From positions 17,750-81,749 of the forward strand of contig NZ_JACHOQ010000010.1 of assembly GCF_014199955.1 (NCBI RefSeq): 64,000 nt of DNA, in the 5' to 3' direction. This document shows positions 14,659 to 23,327 of this stretch, one piece after another (the stretch's first letter is position 1; each line of letters begins with the position of its first letter). The position numbers were made by a program, and so were the translations under genes. The DNA is from Brevundimonas aurantiaca (GTDB lineage: Bacteria; Pseudomonadota; Alphaproteobacteria; Caulobacterales; Caulobacteraceae). The notes beneath the pieces are model-generated. The model made no database searches and was not told the DNA's origin. It worked only from the letters and a program-made list of their open reading frames with translations.

Positions 14659-15756
14659 ATGACCGACGCGCCCCAGGGCCCCCAGCCCAAGCCCGGCATC
14701 CTCGACATCGCCCCCTATGTCGGGGGCAAGTCGTCCATCGCCGGCGTCGCCGAACCGATGAAGCTGTCCTCCAACGAGAACATGCTGGGCGCCGGGGAAA
14801 AGGCGCGCGCGGCCTATGAGGCGGCGGTTCGCAACATCCACATCTATCCGGACGGGCGGGCGACCAAGCTGCGCACCGCCGTGGCCCAGACCCACGGGCT
14901 GGAGCCCGAGCGGCTGATCTTCGGCAACGGCTCGGACGAGGTCTTCGCCCTGCTGAACCAGACCTATCTGACCGCGGGCGACAACATCGTCTGCGGCCAG
15001 TACGGCTTCCTGGCCTATCGCATCAGCGCCAAGGCCTGCGAGGCCGAGGTCAAGCTGGCGCCCGAGCCGAACTACAAGGCCGAGGTGGACGCGCTTCTGG
15101 CCCAGGTCGATGAGCGGACCAAGATCGTCTATGTCTCCAATCCGTCGAACCCGACCGGCAGCTACAACTCCGGCGAAGAAATCCGCCGCCTGCACGCGGC
15201 CCTGCCGGCTCACGTCATTCTGGTGATCGACGAGGCCTATGCCGAATATGTGACCGAGCCGGATTGGGAGACGGCCTTCCCCCTGGCCAAGGACGCCGAG
15301 AACATCGTCGTCACCCGCACCTTCTCCAAGATCCACGGCCTGGGCGGTTTGCGGATCGGCTTCGGCTATGCGCCGCTGAAGGTGGCCGAGGCGATCGACC
15401 GCATCCGCCTGCCGTTCAACGTCTCGGTTCCGGGGCTTGAGGCGGCGACGGCGGCCCTGGCCGACGAGGCGCACCAGCAGGCGTCGCGCGAACTGATCGC
15501 CACGTGGAAACCGCGCCTGACCCAGGCCCTGCGCGGCTTCGGCCTGGAGGTCCTGCCCAGCGCGGGCAACTTCGTCCTGGTGCTGTTCGAGACGGCCGAA
15601 CGGGCGGCGGCGGCCAGCGACTATCTGAACGGCAAGGGGATCATCGTCCGCCCGGTCGGCGGCTACGGCCTGCCGCAGGGTCTGCGGATCACCATCGGCA
15701 CCGAAGACCAGAACCGCGCCGTCATCGACGCGCTGAGCGAGTTCGCGGCGACCTGA
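14659..15756 (+). CDS. hisC: histidinol-phosphate / aromatic aminotransferase
   Basis: A 365-aa PLP-dependent class I/II aminotransferase. The PLP lysine is in TFSKIHGLGGLRIGFG (about residue 225), with YVSNPSNPTGSY and DEAYAEY upstream and a closing VRPVGGYGLPQGLRIT. HisC converts imidazole-acetol phosphate to histidinol phosphate; close relatives also accept aromatic 2-oxo acids. It begins 14 nt after the preceding gene, so it is probably in the same operon and might serve tyrosine/phenylalanine rather than histidine synthesis. Confidence 0.88.
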   Translation: MTDAPQGPQPKPGILDIAPYVGGKSSIAGVAEPMKLSSNENMLGAGEKARAAYEAAVRNIHIYPDGRATKLRTAVAQTHGLEPERLIFGNGSDEVFALLNQTYLTAGDNIVCGQYGFLAYRISAKACEAEVKLAPEPNYKAEVDALLAQVDERTKIVYVSNPSNPTGSYNSGEEIRRLHAALPAHVILVIDEAYAEYVTEPDWETAFPLAKDAENIVVTRTFSKIHGLGGLRIGFGYAPLKVAEAIDRIRLPFNVSVPGLEAATAALADEAHQQASRELIATWKPRLTQALRGFGLEVLPSAGNFVLVLFETAERAAAASDYLNGKGIIVRPVGGYGLPQGLRITIGTEDQNRAVIDALSEFAAT

Positions 15757-15775
15757 TCGGTCGCCGCATCCCGCC

Positions 15776-16570
15776 TCAGCCGCCGAAACGGCGGGCGAAG
15801 AAGACGCCCGTGCGGATCGTGTCGTCTTCCTCAGACAGGGGGCTGTCGGCCACGTCGCCCAGGCGGCGTTCATAGTTGACCAGGGCGCCGGCGCCCCATT
15901 TGTCGTTCAGCGGGACCAGCAGGAACAGGCTGGCGCCCGCCCCTTGCAGGCCGCTGCCCGGCGAATAGGGGGCGATGCCGTTGCGGGCGGCCTCTTCGGC
16001 GCTGACGCCGTAATAGGCGTCGGCCAGTTTGGCGTCGCCGCCGCGCGCATAGACCGAGACGTTCATCAGGCCGATCGGCGTCACCCGCTGATGGCCGACC
16101 GAGGCGTAGTATTCAGTCCCTTCGCTGACGTCGGTCACATCGCGGCTGACCCGGCCGCCGACGACGATATTGCCCGGCAGGCGCTGGAAGGCGTAGGCGG
16201 CGACGTCGGCGCCGAAGTCGGGCCGATCCAGGTCCAGGCCCTCGATGTCTTCCGGCGAAAAGCGGGGGCGCAATTGCAGCCCGGCGCGGAAGCTGTCGGT
16301 CTTGACCGCATTCCAGCCCAGGCCGTCGATGGCGTTCAGATAGACGACGTCGCGATAGTTGGCCGAGACCCAGGGCACGACCCGCGTCTCAGAGCCCGTG
16401 TCGCCCCCGCTGTCCTTGCTGTAGAGGGCGCCGACGCCCAGATCGACGGTCCAGCCGTCGGCTGCGGGGCGGATCTGCTCATAGGGCTGGGACTGGGCCA
16501 GGGCGGCGCCCCCGGTCAGGGCGGCGGCGGTGAAGGCGGCGGCGGTCAGGGCCAGGCGGCGCAGGGACAT
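15776..16570 (-). CDS. MipA/OmpV-family outer-membrane protein
   Basis: A 264-aa protein with a cleavable signal peptide (LALTAAAFTAAALTGGAALAQ). The mature part alternates short amphipathic strands with YSKDSGGDTGSETRV and GGRVSRDVTD and ends with FFARRFGG, typical of MipA/OmpV beta-barrels. The start at 16570 is chosen because it gives the signal peptide directly; a start at 16600 would add ten polar residues. The family is linked to murein synthesis complexes and metal/antimicrobial sensitivity, but the role here is not evident. Confidence 0.82.
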   Translation of the reverse strand: MSLRRLALTAAAFTAAALTGGAALAQSQPYEQIRPAADGWTVDLGVGALYSKDSGGDTGSETRVVPWVSANYRDVVYLNAIDGLGWNAVKTDSFRAGLQLRPRFSPEDIEGLDLDRPDFGADVAAYAFQRLPGNIVVGGRVSRDVTDVSEGTEYYASVGHQRVTPIGLMNVSVYARGGDAKLADAYYGVSAEEAARNGIAPYSPGSGLQGAGASLFLLVPLNDKWGAGALVNYERRLGDVADSPLSEEDDTIRTGVFFARRFGG

Positions 16571-16596
16571 GGGGGAGCTTCCTCGTACGGGATCGG

Positions 16597-17328
16597 TCAC
16601 CCCATACGTTCGAGCGCGGCCTTTGGCTCCAACAGGGCGGCGGAAGCCGTCTCGATGCGACTTTCCAGCAACGCCATCATCTGTCCGCGTTTCAGTCCGG
16701 CGGGAATCGGCTCCAGGAACTCGAACACCACCGTCCCCGGATAGCGGCGGAAGCCGTGGGCGGGCCAGTGGACGCCCGAGTTGGTGGCGACGGGCCAGCA
16801 GGGCCCCTCCAGATCGCGATAGATGGCCGCGACGCCGGGCTTGTAATCGCCGGGGACGCCGGGTGCGTTGCGCGTGCCTTCAGGGAAGATGACGATCTGG
16901 CGGCCCTCGGCCAGGCGGTCTTTGGCCTGGCGCGTCATGTCCTTCAACGCCTTGGCGTGACCGGCGCGATCCACGGCGATCATCTTGGACCGCCAGGCGA
17001 ACCAGCCGAAGAAGGGCAGGGGCATCAGCTCCTTCTTCATGACGAAACAGGCGTCGGGCAGGACCGCCAGCAGGGCGACGATGTCCAGCATCCCCTGGTG
17101 TTTGGAGGCGATCAGGGCGGCCCCGGTCGGGGCGTTCTCCAGCCCGCGCACCTCGACCCTGACTCCGGCGATCCAGCGCAGGCCGAACAGGGCGACCCGC
17201 GCCCACAGCTTGCACACGCCTTGAACATAGCGGTGCGGCGCCAGCAGCACGGGCGACAGGCCGATGGCGATGATCGGCATCGACAGATAGAGCCAGGCGG
17301 TGAAGAGCAGGGAACGCAGGGTGTTCAC
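16597..17328 (-). CDS. plsC: 1-acyl-sn-glycerol-3-phosphate acyltransferase
   Basis: A 243-aa membrane acyltransferase. It has the HX4D motif in SKHQGMLDIVALL and the second motif FPEGTRNAPG. The N-terminus is hydrophobic (residues 5-30). It makes phosphatidic acid from lysophosphatidic acid at the inner membrane. The start is GTG at 17326-17328, directly abutting the stop of the DUF218 gene, and it is the last gene of an ftsE-ftsX-DUF218-plsC run. Confidence 0.9.
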   Translation of the reverse strand: MNTLRSLLFTAWLYLSMPIIAIGLSPVLLAPHRYVQGVCKLWARVALFGLRWIAGVRVEVRGLENAPTGAALIASKHQGMLDIVALLAVLPDACFVMKKELMPLPFFGWFAWRSKMIAVDRAGHAKALKDMTRQAKDRLAEGRQIVIFPEGTRNAPGVPGDYKPGVAAIYRDLEGPCWPVATNSGVHWPAHGFRRYPGTVVFEFLEPIPAGLKRGQMMALLESRIETASAALLEPKAALERMG

Positions 17329-17985
17329 TTAGGCGGGGGCCTTTTCGGTCGGGACGGAAGCTTCGGGCTCTGAGGCTGAGGCTGGGGCTGGGTTTGGGGC
17401 GTCTCGGCTGAGCCGCCGAACGGCCTCGCGCCCCAGGGCGGCGAGGTATTTCATATATTCCAGGGTCATCCGCCGGGCCGTGACCGTCGCGCGCCACCAG
17501 TGCCGATTGTCCAGCGACGGGGTCGAGACGGCGTAGGGGGTCAGTTTCACCCCCGGCGCCTGGCCCCGGATCTCCACCAGGGAGCGGGGCATGTGATAGT
17601 CCGAGGTGACGACGATCAGATGGTCATAGCCCTTGGCCCGCGCCCAGGCGGCGATCTCCTGGGCGTTGCCCACCGTGTCCTCGGCCTCGAAGCCCAGATC
17701 GACACAGCAGTTGAACAGGCGGCTCGAGCCGGGGGTCAGTTCGCGCAGTTCGCGACGGCGGACCTCGCGGTTCACGCCCGAGATCAGCACCCGTTCGCCC
17801 TTTCCCTGCTCCAACAGGCGTATGGCGGCGTTGACCCGTTCGGACGAGGGGCCGGTCAGGGCCACGATGGCGTCGGCGGGGGCGGGCTCTTCCGCCGGGG
17901 TCAGTTCGCGCACCCGATGGGCGAAGGCGAACAGGCCGACCAGCCAGATCAGGGCGACGATGCCGATGACGACGAGCAGTCTCAT
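17329..17985 (-). CDS. YdcF/ElyC-type DUF218 protein
   Basis: A 218-aa protein with an N-terminal helix (residues 3-22) and a DUF218 domain: ADAIVALTG, VLISGVN, DTVGNAQEIAAWARAKG and VVTSDYHMPRS. DUF218 proteins such as SanA and ElyC are tied to envelope integrity and undecaprenyl-phosphate metabolism. The C-terminus is a Pro/Ala/Glu-rich tail. ATGA overlap with ftsX upstream and abutment with plsC downstream indicate one operon of cell-envelope genes. Confidence 0.85.
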   Translation of the reverse strand: MRLLVVIGIVALIWLVGLFAFAHRVRELTPAEEPAPADAIVALTGPSSERVNAAIRLLEQGKGERVLISGVNREVRRRELRELTPGSSRLFNCCVDLGFEAEDTVGNAQEIAAWARAKGYDHLIVVTSDYHMPRSLVEIRGQAPGVKLTPYAVSTPSLDNRHWWRATVTARRMTLEYMKYLAALGREAVRRLSRDAPNPAPASASEPEASVPTEKAPA

Positions 17986-18887
17986 GCCTTCCCCCTGCCT
18001 GAGCCCAGCACCTGCATGGCGGCGAATCTGGCCGCGACAAGCGCCACCGTAGCCGCCAGCAGCGGACATGGCGAGAGCAACAGCAGATCCCCCCAGGTCA
18101 CGGGCAGGGCCTGGGTCAGGCCGCCCGATCCGCCCAGGAACCGCACAAAGGCCAGAAGCAGGGCCGCCAGCACGGCGCCGACGGCGCCGGCGCCGGCCGC
18201 GATCAGGGCGAACCGCCGCTGGAACAGCCAGGCGATGCGCCCGTCGGTCGCGCCGTTCAGGCTCAGGGTCTCGATCACGCCCCGGCCGGCGGCCAGGCCG
18301 GCGCGGGTGGCGTAGGCGATGGCGGCGGCGGCGGCGAAGGCGATCGCCAGGAAGGCCGCGCCCGCCAGAACGGTGATCAGGGCGGCCGACCGTTCGACCT
18401 CGCCTCGCCACAGACTGTGGTCGTCCACCGTGGCGTCCAGACCGGCCTCGGCCAGGGCGCGGCTCAGGGTCACGGCGCTGGCCGGGGCGTCGGGGTCCAG
18501 CCGGACCGTCACCAGATGCGGCAGGGGCAGGTCGGGCAGGACGGCGTCGCCCAGCCAGGGCCGCAGCAGATCCTCGGCCGCCTTGCGGTCAAGGGCGGCG
18601 GCCTCTTCGACGCCGTTGACGCCCGCCAGGGTTTCGGCGGCGCGGGCGGCGGCGGTGTCGCCGCTTTCGCCGACGCGGGGCCGCACCTGGACGGTCGCCT
18701 CCGCCCCCAGTTGACGCGCCCAGCCGTGGGCGGCCCGATCGGCGGCCGAGGCGGCGACGGCGGCCAGACAGGCCAGGAAACACAGGACGGCGATGACCGT
18801 CATCAGCCAGGGCTCGCCCGCAGCGGCGGGGGGCAGCAGGCCGGGTCGACGTCGGGGAAGGCTCCGGGCCAGGATCGACGGCGTCAT
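17982..18887 (-). CDS. ftsX: cell division protein FtsX
   Basis: A 301-aa membrane protein with a helix near residues 28-48, a periplasmic domain of about 120 residues, and three further helices (about 165-290). This four-helix layout is that of FtsX, the permease-like partner of FtsE that activates peptidoglycan hydrolases at the septum. The sequence is poorly conserved, as usual for FtsX; the identification leans on topology and on the ATGA overlap with ftsE. Confidence 0.85.
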   Translation of the reverse strand: MTPSILARSLPRRRPGLLPPAAAGEPWLMTVIAVLCFLACLAAVAASAADRAAHGWARQLGAEATVQVRPRVGESGDTAAARAAETLAGVNGVEEAAALDRKAAEDLLRPWLGDAVLPDLPLPHLVTVRLDPDAPASAVTLSRALAEAGLDATVDDHSLWRGEVERSAALITVLAGAAFLAIAFAAAAAIAYATRAGLAAGRGVIETLSLNGATDGRIAWLFQRRFALIAAGAGAVGAVLAALLLAFVRFLGGSGGLTQALPVTWGDLLLLSPCPLLAATVALVAARFAAMQVLGSGRGKA

Positions 18888-19603
18888 GCGGCCATCCTGC
18901 CGGCTTCGCTCAACCGGCCCTGGTCCAGCTTCAAAACCTTGGCTCCCGACCGTTCGGCCAGGGCCTGATCGTGGCTGGCGATCAGGACGGTGGCCCCCAG
19001 GCGGTTCAGCGATTGGAACAGACGCAGCAGCTTGTCGGCCATGACGGCGTCCACGCTGCCGGTCGGTTCGTCCGCCACGATCAGGCCGGGACGGGTGATG
19101 ACGGCGCGGGCGATGGCCAGCCTCTGCTTCTCGCCGCCGGACAGGGCGGGCGGACGGGCGTCCATCCGGCGGCCCAGCCCGACCCATTTCAGCATCTCTT
19201 CGACATCGGCGGCGTAGTCGGCCTCGCGCCCGCCCGCCAGCCGCAGCGGCAGGGCGGCGTTCTCGAAGGCGGACAGATGGTCCAGCAGGCGGAAATCCTG
19301 AAACACCACCCCCATGCGGCGCCGAAAAGCGGGGATGTCGCGCCGGTCGATGTGTGAAACGTCGGTCCCGAACAGGCGCAGGCTTCCCTTCGTCGGCCGG
19401 TCGGCCAGGGTCAGAAGCCGCAGCAGCGACGACTTTCCGGCGCCGGACGGTCCGGTAAGGAAGTGGAAAGAGCCTCGCGTCAGAATGAGGTTAACGTCTC
19501 GCAGCACGTCGGGCGCGTCCGCATAGCCGAAACCCACGCCCGACAGGCGGGCGGTCTCGGCGACGGGGGCGGAATCGGCGGCGCTGGGGGGCGGGGACGG
19601 CAT
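18884..19603 (-). CDS. ftsE: cell division ATP-binding protein FtsE
   Basis: A 239-aa ABC ATPase. Walker A TGPSGAGKSSLL, Q-loop region VVFQDFRLLDHL, signature LSGGEKQRLAIARA and Walker B LIVADEPTGSVD are all intact. VFQDFRLL is characteristic of FtsE. It has an N-terminal extension of about 15 residues. It works with FtsX in divisome-linked cell-wall hydrolysis. It is the first gene of a four-gene minus-strand operon and diverges from the zinc-ribbon gene at 19675. Confidence 0.92.
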   Translation of the reverse strand: MPSPPPSAADSAPVAETARLSGVGFGYADAPDVLRDVNLILTRGSFHFLTGPSGAGKSSLLRLLTLADRPTKGSLRLFGTDVSHIDRRDIPAFRRRMGVVFQDFRLLDHLSAFENAALPLRLAGGREADYAADVEEMLKWVGLGRRMDARPPALSGGEKQRLAIARAVITRPGLIVADEPTGSVDAVMADKLLRLFQSLNRLGATVLIASHDQALAERSGAKVLKLDQGRLSEAGRMAA

Positions 19604-19674
19604 AGGGTTTGTTTTCAGGGACAGGGCGTAGACCGCGCCTTACGGGAGGGGGCGACAGCCTCGCAGTCAGCCAC

Positions 19675-20703
19675 ATGATACTGACCTGCCCCGCCTGCGC
19701 CACCAGCTATTTCATTCCCGACGACGCCTTGGGGGCGAACGGCCGCAAGGTCCGCTGCAAATCCTGCGGCGAGGTATGGCGGGCGAGCCCCGATGAACCG
19801 CTGGAGCTGAGCGTCGCGCCCGAACCGCGCGTCATCTCTACGCCCGAGCCGGAAGCCGTCTCTGAGCCCGCCAGCCTGGCCGAAACCCCGGCGCCGGAAC
19901 TGCCCAAGGCCTTCCGCGCCCGCGCCGAACAGCAGCGACGCCTGCGTCGGGCCGCCACCCACGGCGTGGTCTGGGCCGGTCTGGCCAGCGTCTTCGTGGG
20001 CCTGATCGTCTCGGCCTTCCTGTTCCGGATCGAGGTGGTCGACGCCTTTCCCCGCGCCGCGGCCGCCTATGCCGCAGTCGGCGCCCCGGTGAACCCCGTC
20101 GGCCTCGACTTCGAGGCCATGAGCGCCAAGGAGGTTCCTTCGCGGCCCGGCATGGTCCTGGTCTCCGGCGCCCTGCGCAACGTGCGTGACACCGAGATCG
20201 TGGCCCCGCCGGTGCGGGTGGCCCTGCTGGACGAACACGGCGCCGAGATCGGCTTCAAACTGGTGACCATCGACGCTGCGCCGGTCCTGCCCGGCAAGGT
20301 GCAGGGCTTCGCCGTCCTGATCCCCGACCCCGGCGGACACGCCGCCGACATCGGCGTCAACTTCGTCACCGTCGAGGCGCCGCCCGCCGCGCCGAACGGC
20401 CACGCACCGGCTCCCTACGGGTCGCCCGAAAGCCATGGAGACGAAGGCCATGGGGTCGAGGCCCACGCCGAGGCCCATGCGCCGCCCGCCGCCGCCCACG
20501 CTCCGGCCGATCATGCGCCGGCCGCCGCCTCCGAGGGCCATGCGCCCGCCGACGCCCATGCGGAACTGGCGCCGGCCTCCAACGGCCTGCGCTCGGCGGT
20601 GGCGCCGGGGATGGGCGAGCGTCAGCCTGCTCCGATCGAGGCCCGACCCCTCGCGACGGTGGACAGGGCTCATGGGGAGGCGGTATCCGCCTCTCATGGC
20701 TGA
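19675..20703 (+). CDS. zinc-ribbon (MJ0042) plus DUF3426 protein
   Basis: A 342-aa protein. It opens with a zinc ribbon, TCPACATSYFI ... VRCKSCGEVW, followed by a linker, one transmembrane helix (about residues 103-123), and a DUF3426 domain with VSGALRNVRDTE. The C-terminal 100 residues form a His/Ala/Pro/Glu-rich tail with repeated AHA and GHAP units that could bind metal. The next gene starts 8 nt before its stop. Function is unknown; similar proteins are found near ftsEX in alphaproteobacteria. Confidence 0.82.
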   Translation: MILTCPACATSYFIPDDALGANGRKVRCKSCGEVWRASPDEPLELSVAPEPRVISTPEPEAVSEPASLAETPAPELPKAFRARAEQQRRLRRAATHGVVWAGLASVFVGLIVSAFLFRIEVVDAFPRAAAAYAAVGAPVNPVGLDFEAMSAKEVPSRPGMVLVSGALRNVRDTEIVAPPVRVALLDEHGAEIGFKLVTIDAAPVLPGKVQGFAVLIPDPGGHAADIGVNFVTVEAPPAAPNGHAPAPYGSPESHGDEGHGVEAHAEAHAPPAAAHAPADHAPAAASEGHAPADAHAELAPASNGLRSAVAPGMGERQPAPIEARPLATVDRAHGEAVSASHG

Positions 20704-21229
20704 TCCCTCCCCCACGCCGACCGTTCTCCTGGCCGAGGCCGACATCGCCCGTATCGTGGCGGACCTCGCCGCCCGCATCGCCCCCGTCACCGATGACGAG
20801 ACGGTGGCGGCCGTGCTTCTGACCGGGGGGCTGTGGTTCGCCGCCGACCTGACTCGCGCCCTGTCCCGCATCGGCCGCAACCTTCGTTTCGACGCGCTTT
20901 GGCTCGCCTCCTATGGGGACGAGAAGACCAGCCGGGGCGCGATCGACGTCTATGCGCCGTTCCAGCGGCCGATCGCCGGGCGCAAGGTGCTGATCCTGGA
21001 CGACGTCTTCGACACCGGCCTGTCCTTGGCCGAGGCGGCGCGGATCGCGCGCGAAGGCGGGGCGTCCGAGGTCCTGACCTGCGTCTTCGCCCGCAAGCCC
21101 TGGCCCGCCCCCCGCGCGCCCGAGCCGGACTTCGTCGGTTGGGAGGCTCCAAACCGGTTTCTGGTCGGCTACGGCCTGGACAACGCCGGCGGCCTGCGCG
21201 GCCTGCCGGACATCTGCGCGCTGGACTGA
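20696..21229 (+). CDS. purine-type phosphoribosyltransferase
   Basis: A 177-aa type I phosphoribosyltransferase. The PRPP-binding loop is VLILDDVFDTGLSL (about residues 98-111), with AVLLTGGLWFAADLTR upstream and VGYGLDNAGGLRGLPDI near the end, the arrangement of hypoxanthine phosphoribosyltransferase. It overlaps the DUF3426 stop by 8 nt. Exact base specificity cannot be decided by eye. Confidence 0.85.
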   Translation: MADPSPTPTVLLAEADIARIVADLAARIAPVTDDETVAAVLLTGGLWFAADLTRALSRIGRNLRFDALWLASYGDEKTSRGAIDVYAPFQRPIAGRKVLILDDVFDTGLSLAEAARIAREGGASEVLTCVFARKPWPAPRAPEPDFVGWEAPNRFLVGYGLDNAGGLRGLPDICALD

Positions 21230-21252
21230 CGATAAAAGCGGCCGGTTCGGCG

Positions 21253-21280
21253 TTGACTCTGAGACGCCCTTCCGTATATG
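21253..21280 (+). promoter_or_regulatory. candidate promoter of rplU-rpmA
   Basis: TTGACT (21253-21258) and TATATG (21275-21280) with a 16-bp spacer form a close match to a sigma-70-type promoter. It lies 72 nt upstream of rplU, between the phosphoribosyltransferase stop and the leader hairpin. Predicted transcription starts near 21287. Assignment is by consensus match only. Confidence 0.6.
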
Positions 21281-21291
21281 TCGCCGCTCTT

Positions 21292-21329
21292 CGCCCCCGG
21301 GGGTCCTCCCGGAGGGCGTATTCTTTTTT
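21292..21329 (+). terminator. hairpin plus T-run in the rplU leader (terminator or attenuator)
   Basis: CGCCCCCGGGGG pairs with TCCCGGAGGGCG around a short loop (21292-21318), with two internal mismatches, followed by a T-rich run to 21329. It could terminate the upstream gene. Because a promoter-like site precedes it, it also lies inside the predicted rplU 5' leader, where it could act as an attenuator. The start codon follows at 21352. Confidence 0.6.
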
Positions 21330-21351
21330 GCGTTTGCGCTGAGGCTTCAAC

Positions 21352-21906
21352 ATGTACGCGGTGATCAAGACCGGCGGCAAGCAGTACCGGGTTCAACCGG
21401 GCGACACCATCGTCGTCGAAAAGCTCGACGGCGACGCCGGCGCTGAGCTGAAGTTCGACAGCGTCCTGATGCTGGGCGGCGACAACGGCGTGACCGTGGG
21501 CGCGCCCCTGGTCGACGGCGCCTTCGTCGGCGCAACCCTGATCGAGACCCGCAAGGGTGAGAAGATCAAGATCTTCAAGAAAATCCGTCGCCAGGGCTAT
21601 CGCCGCACCAACGGCCATCGCCAGATGGAATCGGTCCTGCGCATCACCGGCATCGAAGGCGCCGGCCAGTCCGCCAAGTGGGACGGCAAGGTGGAGCTGA
21701 TCACCAAGGCCGAGATCAATCTGCGGGCCCGCGGTCTCGCGACCCGCGGCGCGACCTCGTCGCTGGGTTCGACCGAGACGGTCGTGACCGAAGCCGACGG
21801 CGCCGACGTCAAGGCCGCCGTGGTCGAGAGCTCGGCTCCCGCCAAGAAGGCCCCGGCCAAGAAGAAGGCCGCGCCCAAGGCTGAAGCCGCCGGCGACGAA
21901 GCCTAA
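21352..21906 (+). CDS. rplU: 50S ribosomal protein L21
   Basis: A 184-aa L21. MYAVIKTGGKQYRVQPGD and FKKIRRQGYRRTNGHRQ are diagnostic. The core ends near residue 105; about 80 further residues form an extension ending in an Ala/Lys/Pro-rich tail (APAKKAPAKKKAAPKAEA), longer than E. coli L21 and similar to extensions seen in alphaproteobacteria. Followed by rpmA after 97 nt. Confidence 0.97.
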   Translation: MYAVIKTGGKQYRVQPGDTIVVEKLDGDAGAELKFDSVLMLGGDNGVTVGAPLVDGAFVGATLIETRKGEKIKIFKKIRRQGYRRTNGHRQMESVLRITGIEGAGQSAKWDGKVELITKAEINLRARGLATRGATSSLGSTETVVTEADGADVKAAVVESSAPAKKAPAKKKAAPKAEAAGDEA

Positions 21907-22003
21907 GACATTCACCGGCGCCCCGGCGCCAGACCAGTTAAGAGAGACGTCCTCAAATAGGCCGACAGGCCGGTAGGACGCTCAGGAAAGACGGAGCGGC
22001 AAG

Positions 22004-22291
22004 ATGGCTCACAAGAAATCCGGCGGTTCGTCGCGCAACGGTCGCGACTCTGAGTCGAAGCGCCTCGGCGTGAAGAAGTTCGGCGGCGAGCGCGTGCTGG
22101 CCGGCAACATCATCGTGCGTCAGCGCGGCACCACCTTCCATCCGGGTGAGAACATCGGCATGGGCCGCGACCACACCCTGTTCGCCCTGACGAACGGTGC
22201 GGTGAAGTTCACCACCAAACGCGGCGGCCGTTGTTACGTGTCGATCCTTGCGGCGAATGACGACGCCGCCCAGGCGCTCGCCGCCGAGTAA
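22004..22291 (+). CDS. rpmA: 50S ribosomal protein L27
   Basis: A 95-aa L27. [20 protein letters not shown] is diagnostic, followed by [10 protein letters not shown] and GRDHTLFAL. The N-terminal tail reaches the peptidyl-transferase centre of the ribosome. It is the second gene of the rplU operon; a strong hairpin terminator follows at 22360. Confidence 0.98.
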   Translation: MAHKKSGGSSRNGRDSESKRLGVKKFGGERVLAGNIIVRQRGTTFHPGENIGMGRDHTLFALTNGAVKFTTKRGGRCYVSILAANDDAAQALAAE

Positions 22292-22359
22292 CGCAGTCTG
22301 GAACACTCCGGATCGCGTTGCTCACCGAAGCAGCCGATCCGGACCAGGGAACTATTCCG

Positions 22360-22398
22360 CGGGGAGTCTGGATCACCAGGCTCCCCGTTTGCGTTTCC
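22360..22398 (+). terminator. rho-independent terminator after rpmA
   Basis: CGGGGAG-T-CTGG-atca-CCAG-G-CTCCCCG forms an almost perfect hairpin at 22360-22387, followed by TTTGCGTTT. It ends the rplU-rpmA transcript before the acetyltransferase gene. Confidence 0.75.
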
Positions 22399-22455
22399 CC
22401 GCCTCGAAGACCGCCCGAGCCCTCCAAGGAGGCGGTCCGAACGGAGGCGAACGCC

Positions 22456-22989
22456 ATGTGCGTCATCGAAACCTCTCCCGTCGTGGAGACCCGGCGCCTG
22501 ATCCTGCGCGCCCCTGCGCCGCAGGACGCGCCGCGCATCGCGGCCCTGGCCAATGATCTGGACATTGCGCGCATGACCAAGCGAATGCCGCACCCGTTCC
22601 GCATCGAGGATGCGGAAGACTTCGTCATTCAGGTCGCCTCCCAGGACCCGGCGCGGGCCAACACCTTCGTCATCGAGCATGAGGCGGAAGGGCCGATCGG
22701 GGTGATCGGCCTGTTCGAAGGCGAGGACCGGGTGCCCGAGACCGGCTATTGGATCGGCAGAGACTATTGGGGGCGCGGATTTGCGACCGAGGCGCTGGAC
22801 GGCGCCCTTGTCTGGGCCGGACGGCGGTGGAAGCGGCGCGCCCTGGTCGCCGGCCATTTCGCCGACAATCCGGCGTCGGGCCGGGTGCTGGAGAAGGCGG
22901 GCTTTCTCTATACGGGAGAGACCCGCCGCGCCTGGAGCCGCGCGCGGGGCGCCGAGGCGGACACGCGGATGATGGTCTGGCTGGCCTGA
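22456..22989 (+). CDS. GNAT-family N-acetyltransferase (RimJ/RimL-like)
   Basis: A 177-aa acetyltransferase. ETRRLILRAPAPQDAPRI at the start, GYWIGRDYWGRGFATEAL (acetyl-CoA-binding loop) and NPASGRVLEKAGF are typical of the RimJ/RimL branch. The ATG at 22456 is preferred over upstream in-frame codons because GGAGG-like sequence lies just before it. The substrate is unknown; acetyltransferases commonly follow rplU-rpmA in related genomes. Confidence 0.87.
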   Translation: MCVIETSPVVETRRLILRAPAPQDAPRIAALANDLDIARMTKRMPHPFRIEDAEDFVIQVASQDPARANTFVIEHEAEGPIGVIGLFEGEDRVPETGYWIGRDYWGRGFATEALDGALVWAGRRWKRRALVAGHFADNPASGRVLEKAGFLYTGETRRAWSRARGAEADTRMMVWLA

Positions 22990-23003
22990 GCCGCGCCTCT
23001 CGA

Positions 23004-23198
23004 TCAGCCTGCCAGGCCGGGGCCGTAGACCACGGCCGCTCCGACCAGGCCGGCCAGCAGCATGGCGGTCGCCCCGGCGATGAAGGCGGCCGCCGTTCGG
23101 GCGCGGCGACGGCGCGCGCCGCCCGCCCGATACTGGCGAACCAGGATCATCGGACCCCGGGTGAAGGCTTCGGACCCGATGATATTATGCTGGGACAT
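23004..23198 (-). CDS. small single-helix membrane protein
   Basis: A 64-aa protein with a polar, Arg-rich first half (GGARRRRARTAAAF) and one transmembrane helix (about 38-60). The ATG at 23198 has a strong ribosome site (GGGAGGG, about 5 nt upstream). No family is recognised. Coding potential rests on the ribosome site and the clear helix. Confidence 0.55.
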   Translation of the reverse strand: MSQHNIIGSEAFTRGPMILVRQYRAGGARRRRARTAAAFIAGATAMLLAGLVGAAVVYGPGLAG

Positions 23199-23327
23199 CA
23201 AGACCCTCCCCTGATCTTCGGCGACAGGCGGGGATAAGTCGGGGCCGGTCGCGGCCAGAAGATGGCGATCCCCGTTACCGGAATCGCAACTTCGTGAGCT
23301 TCATCCGTACGAAGACGGTTCTGCGGC

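Noticed and set aside
15776..16570. Start of MipA at 16600
   Set aside because: It would place ten polar residues before a good signal peptide; the ATG at 16570 starts directly at it.
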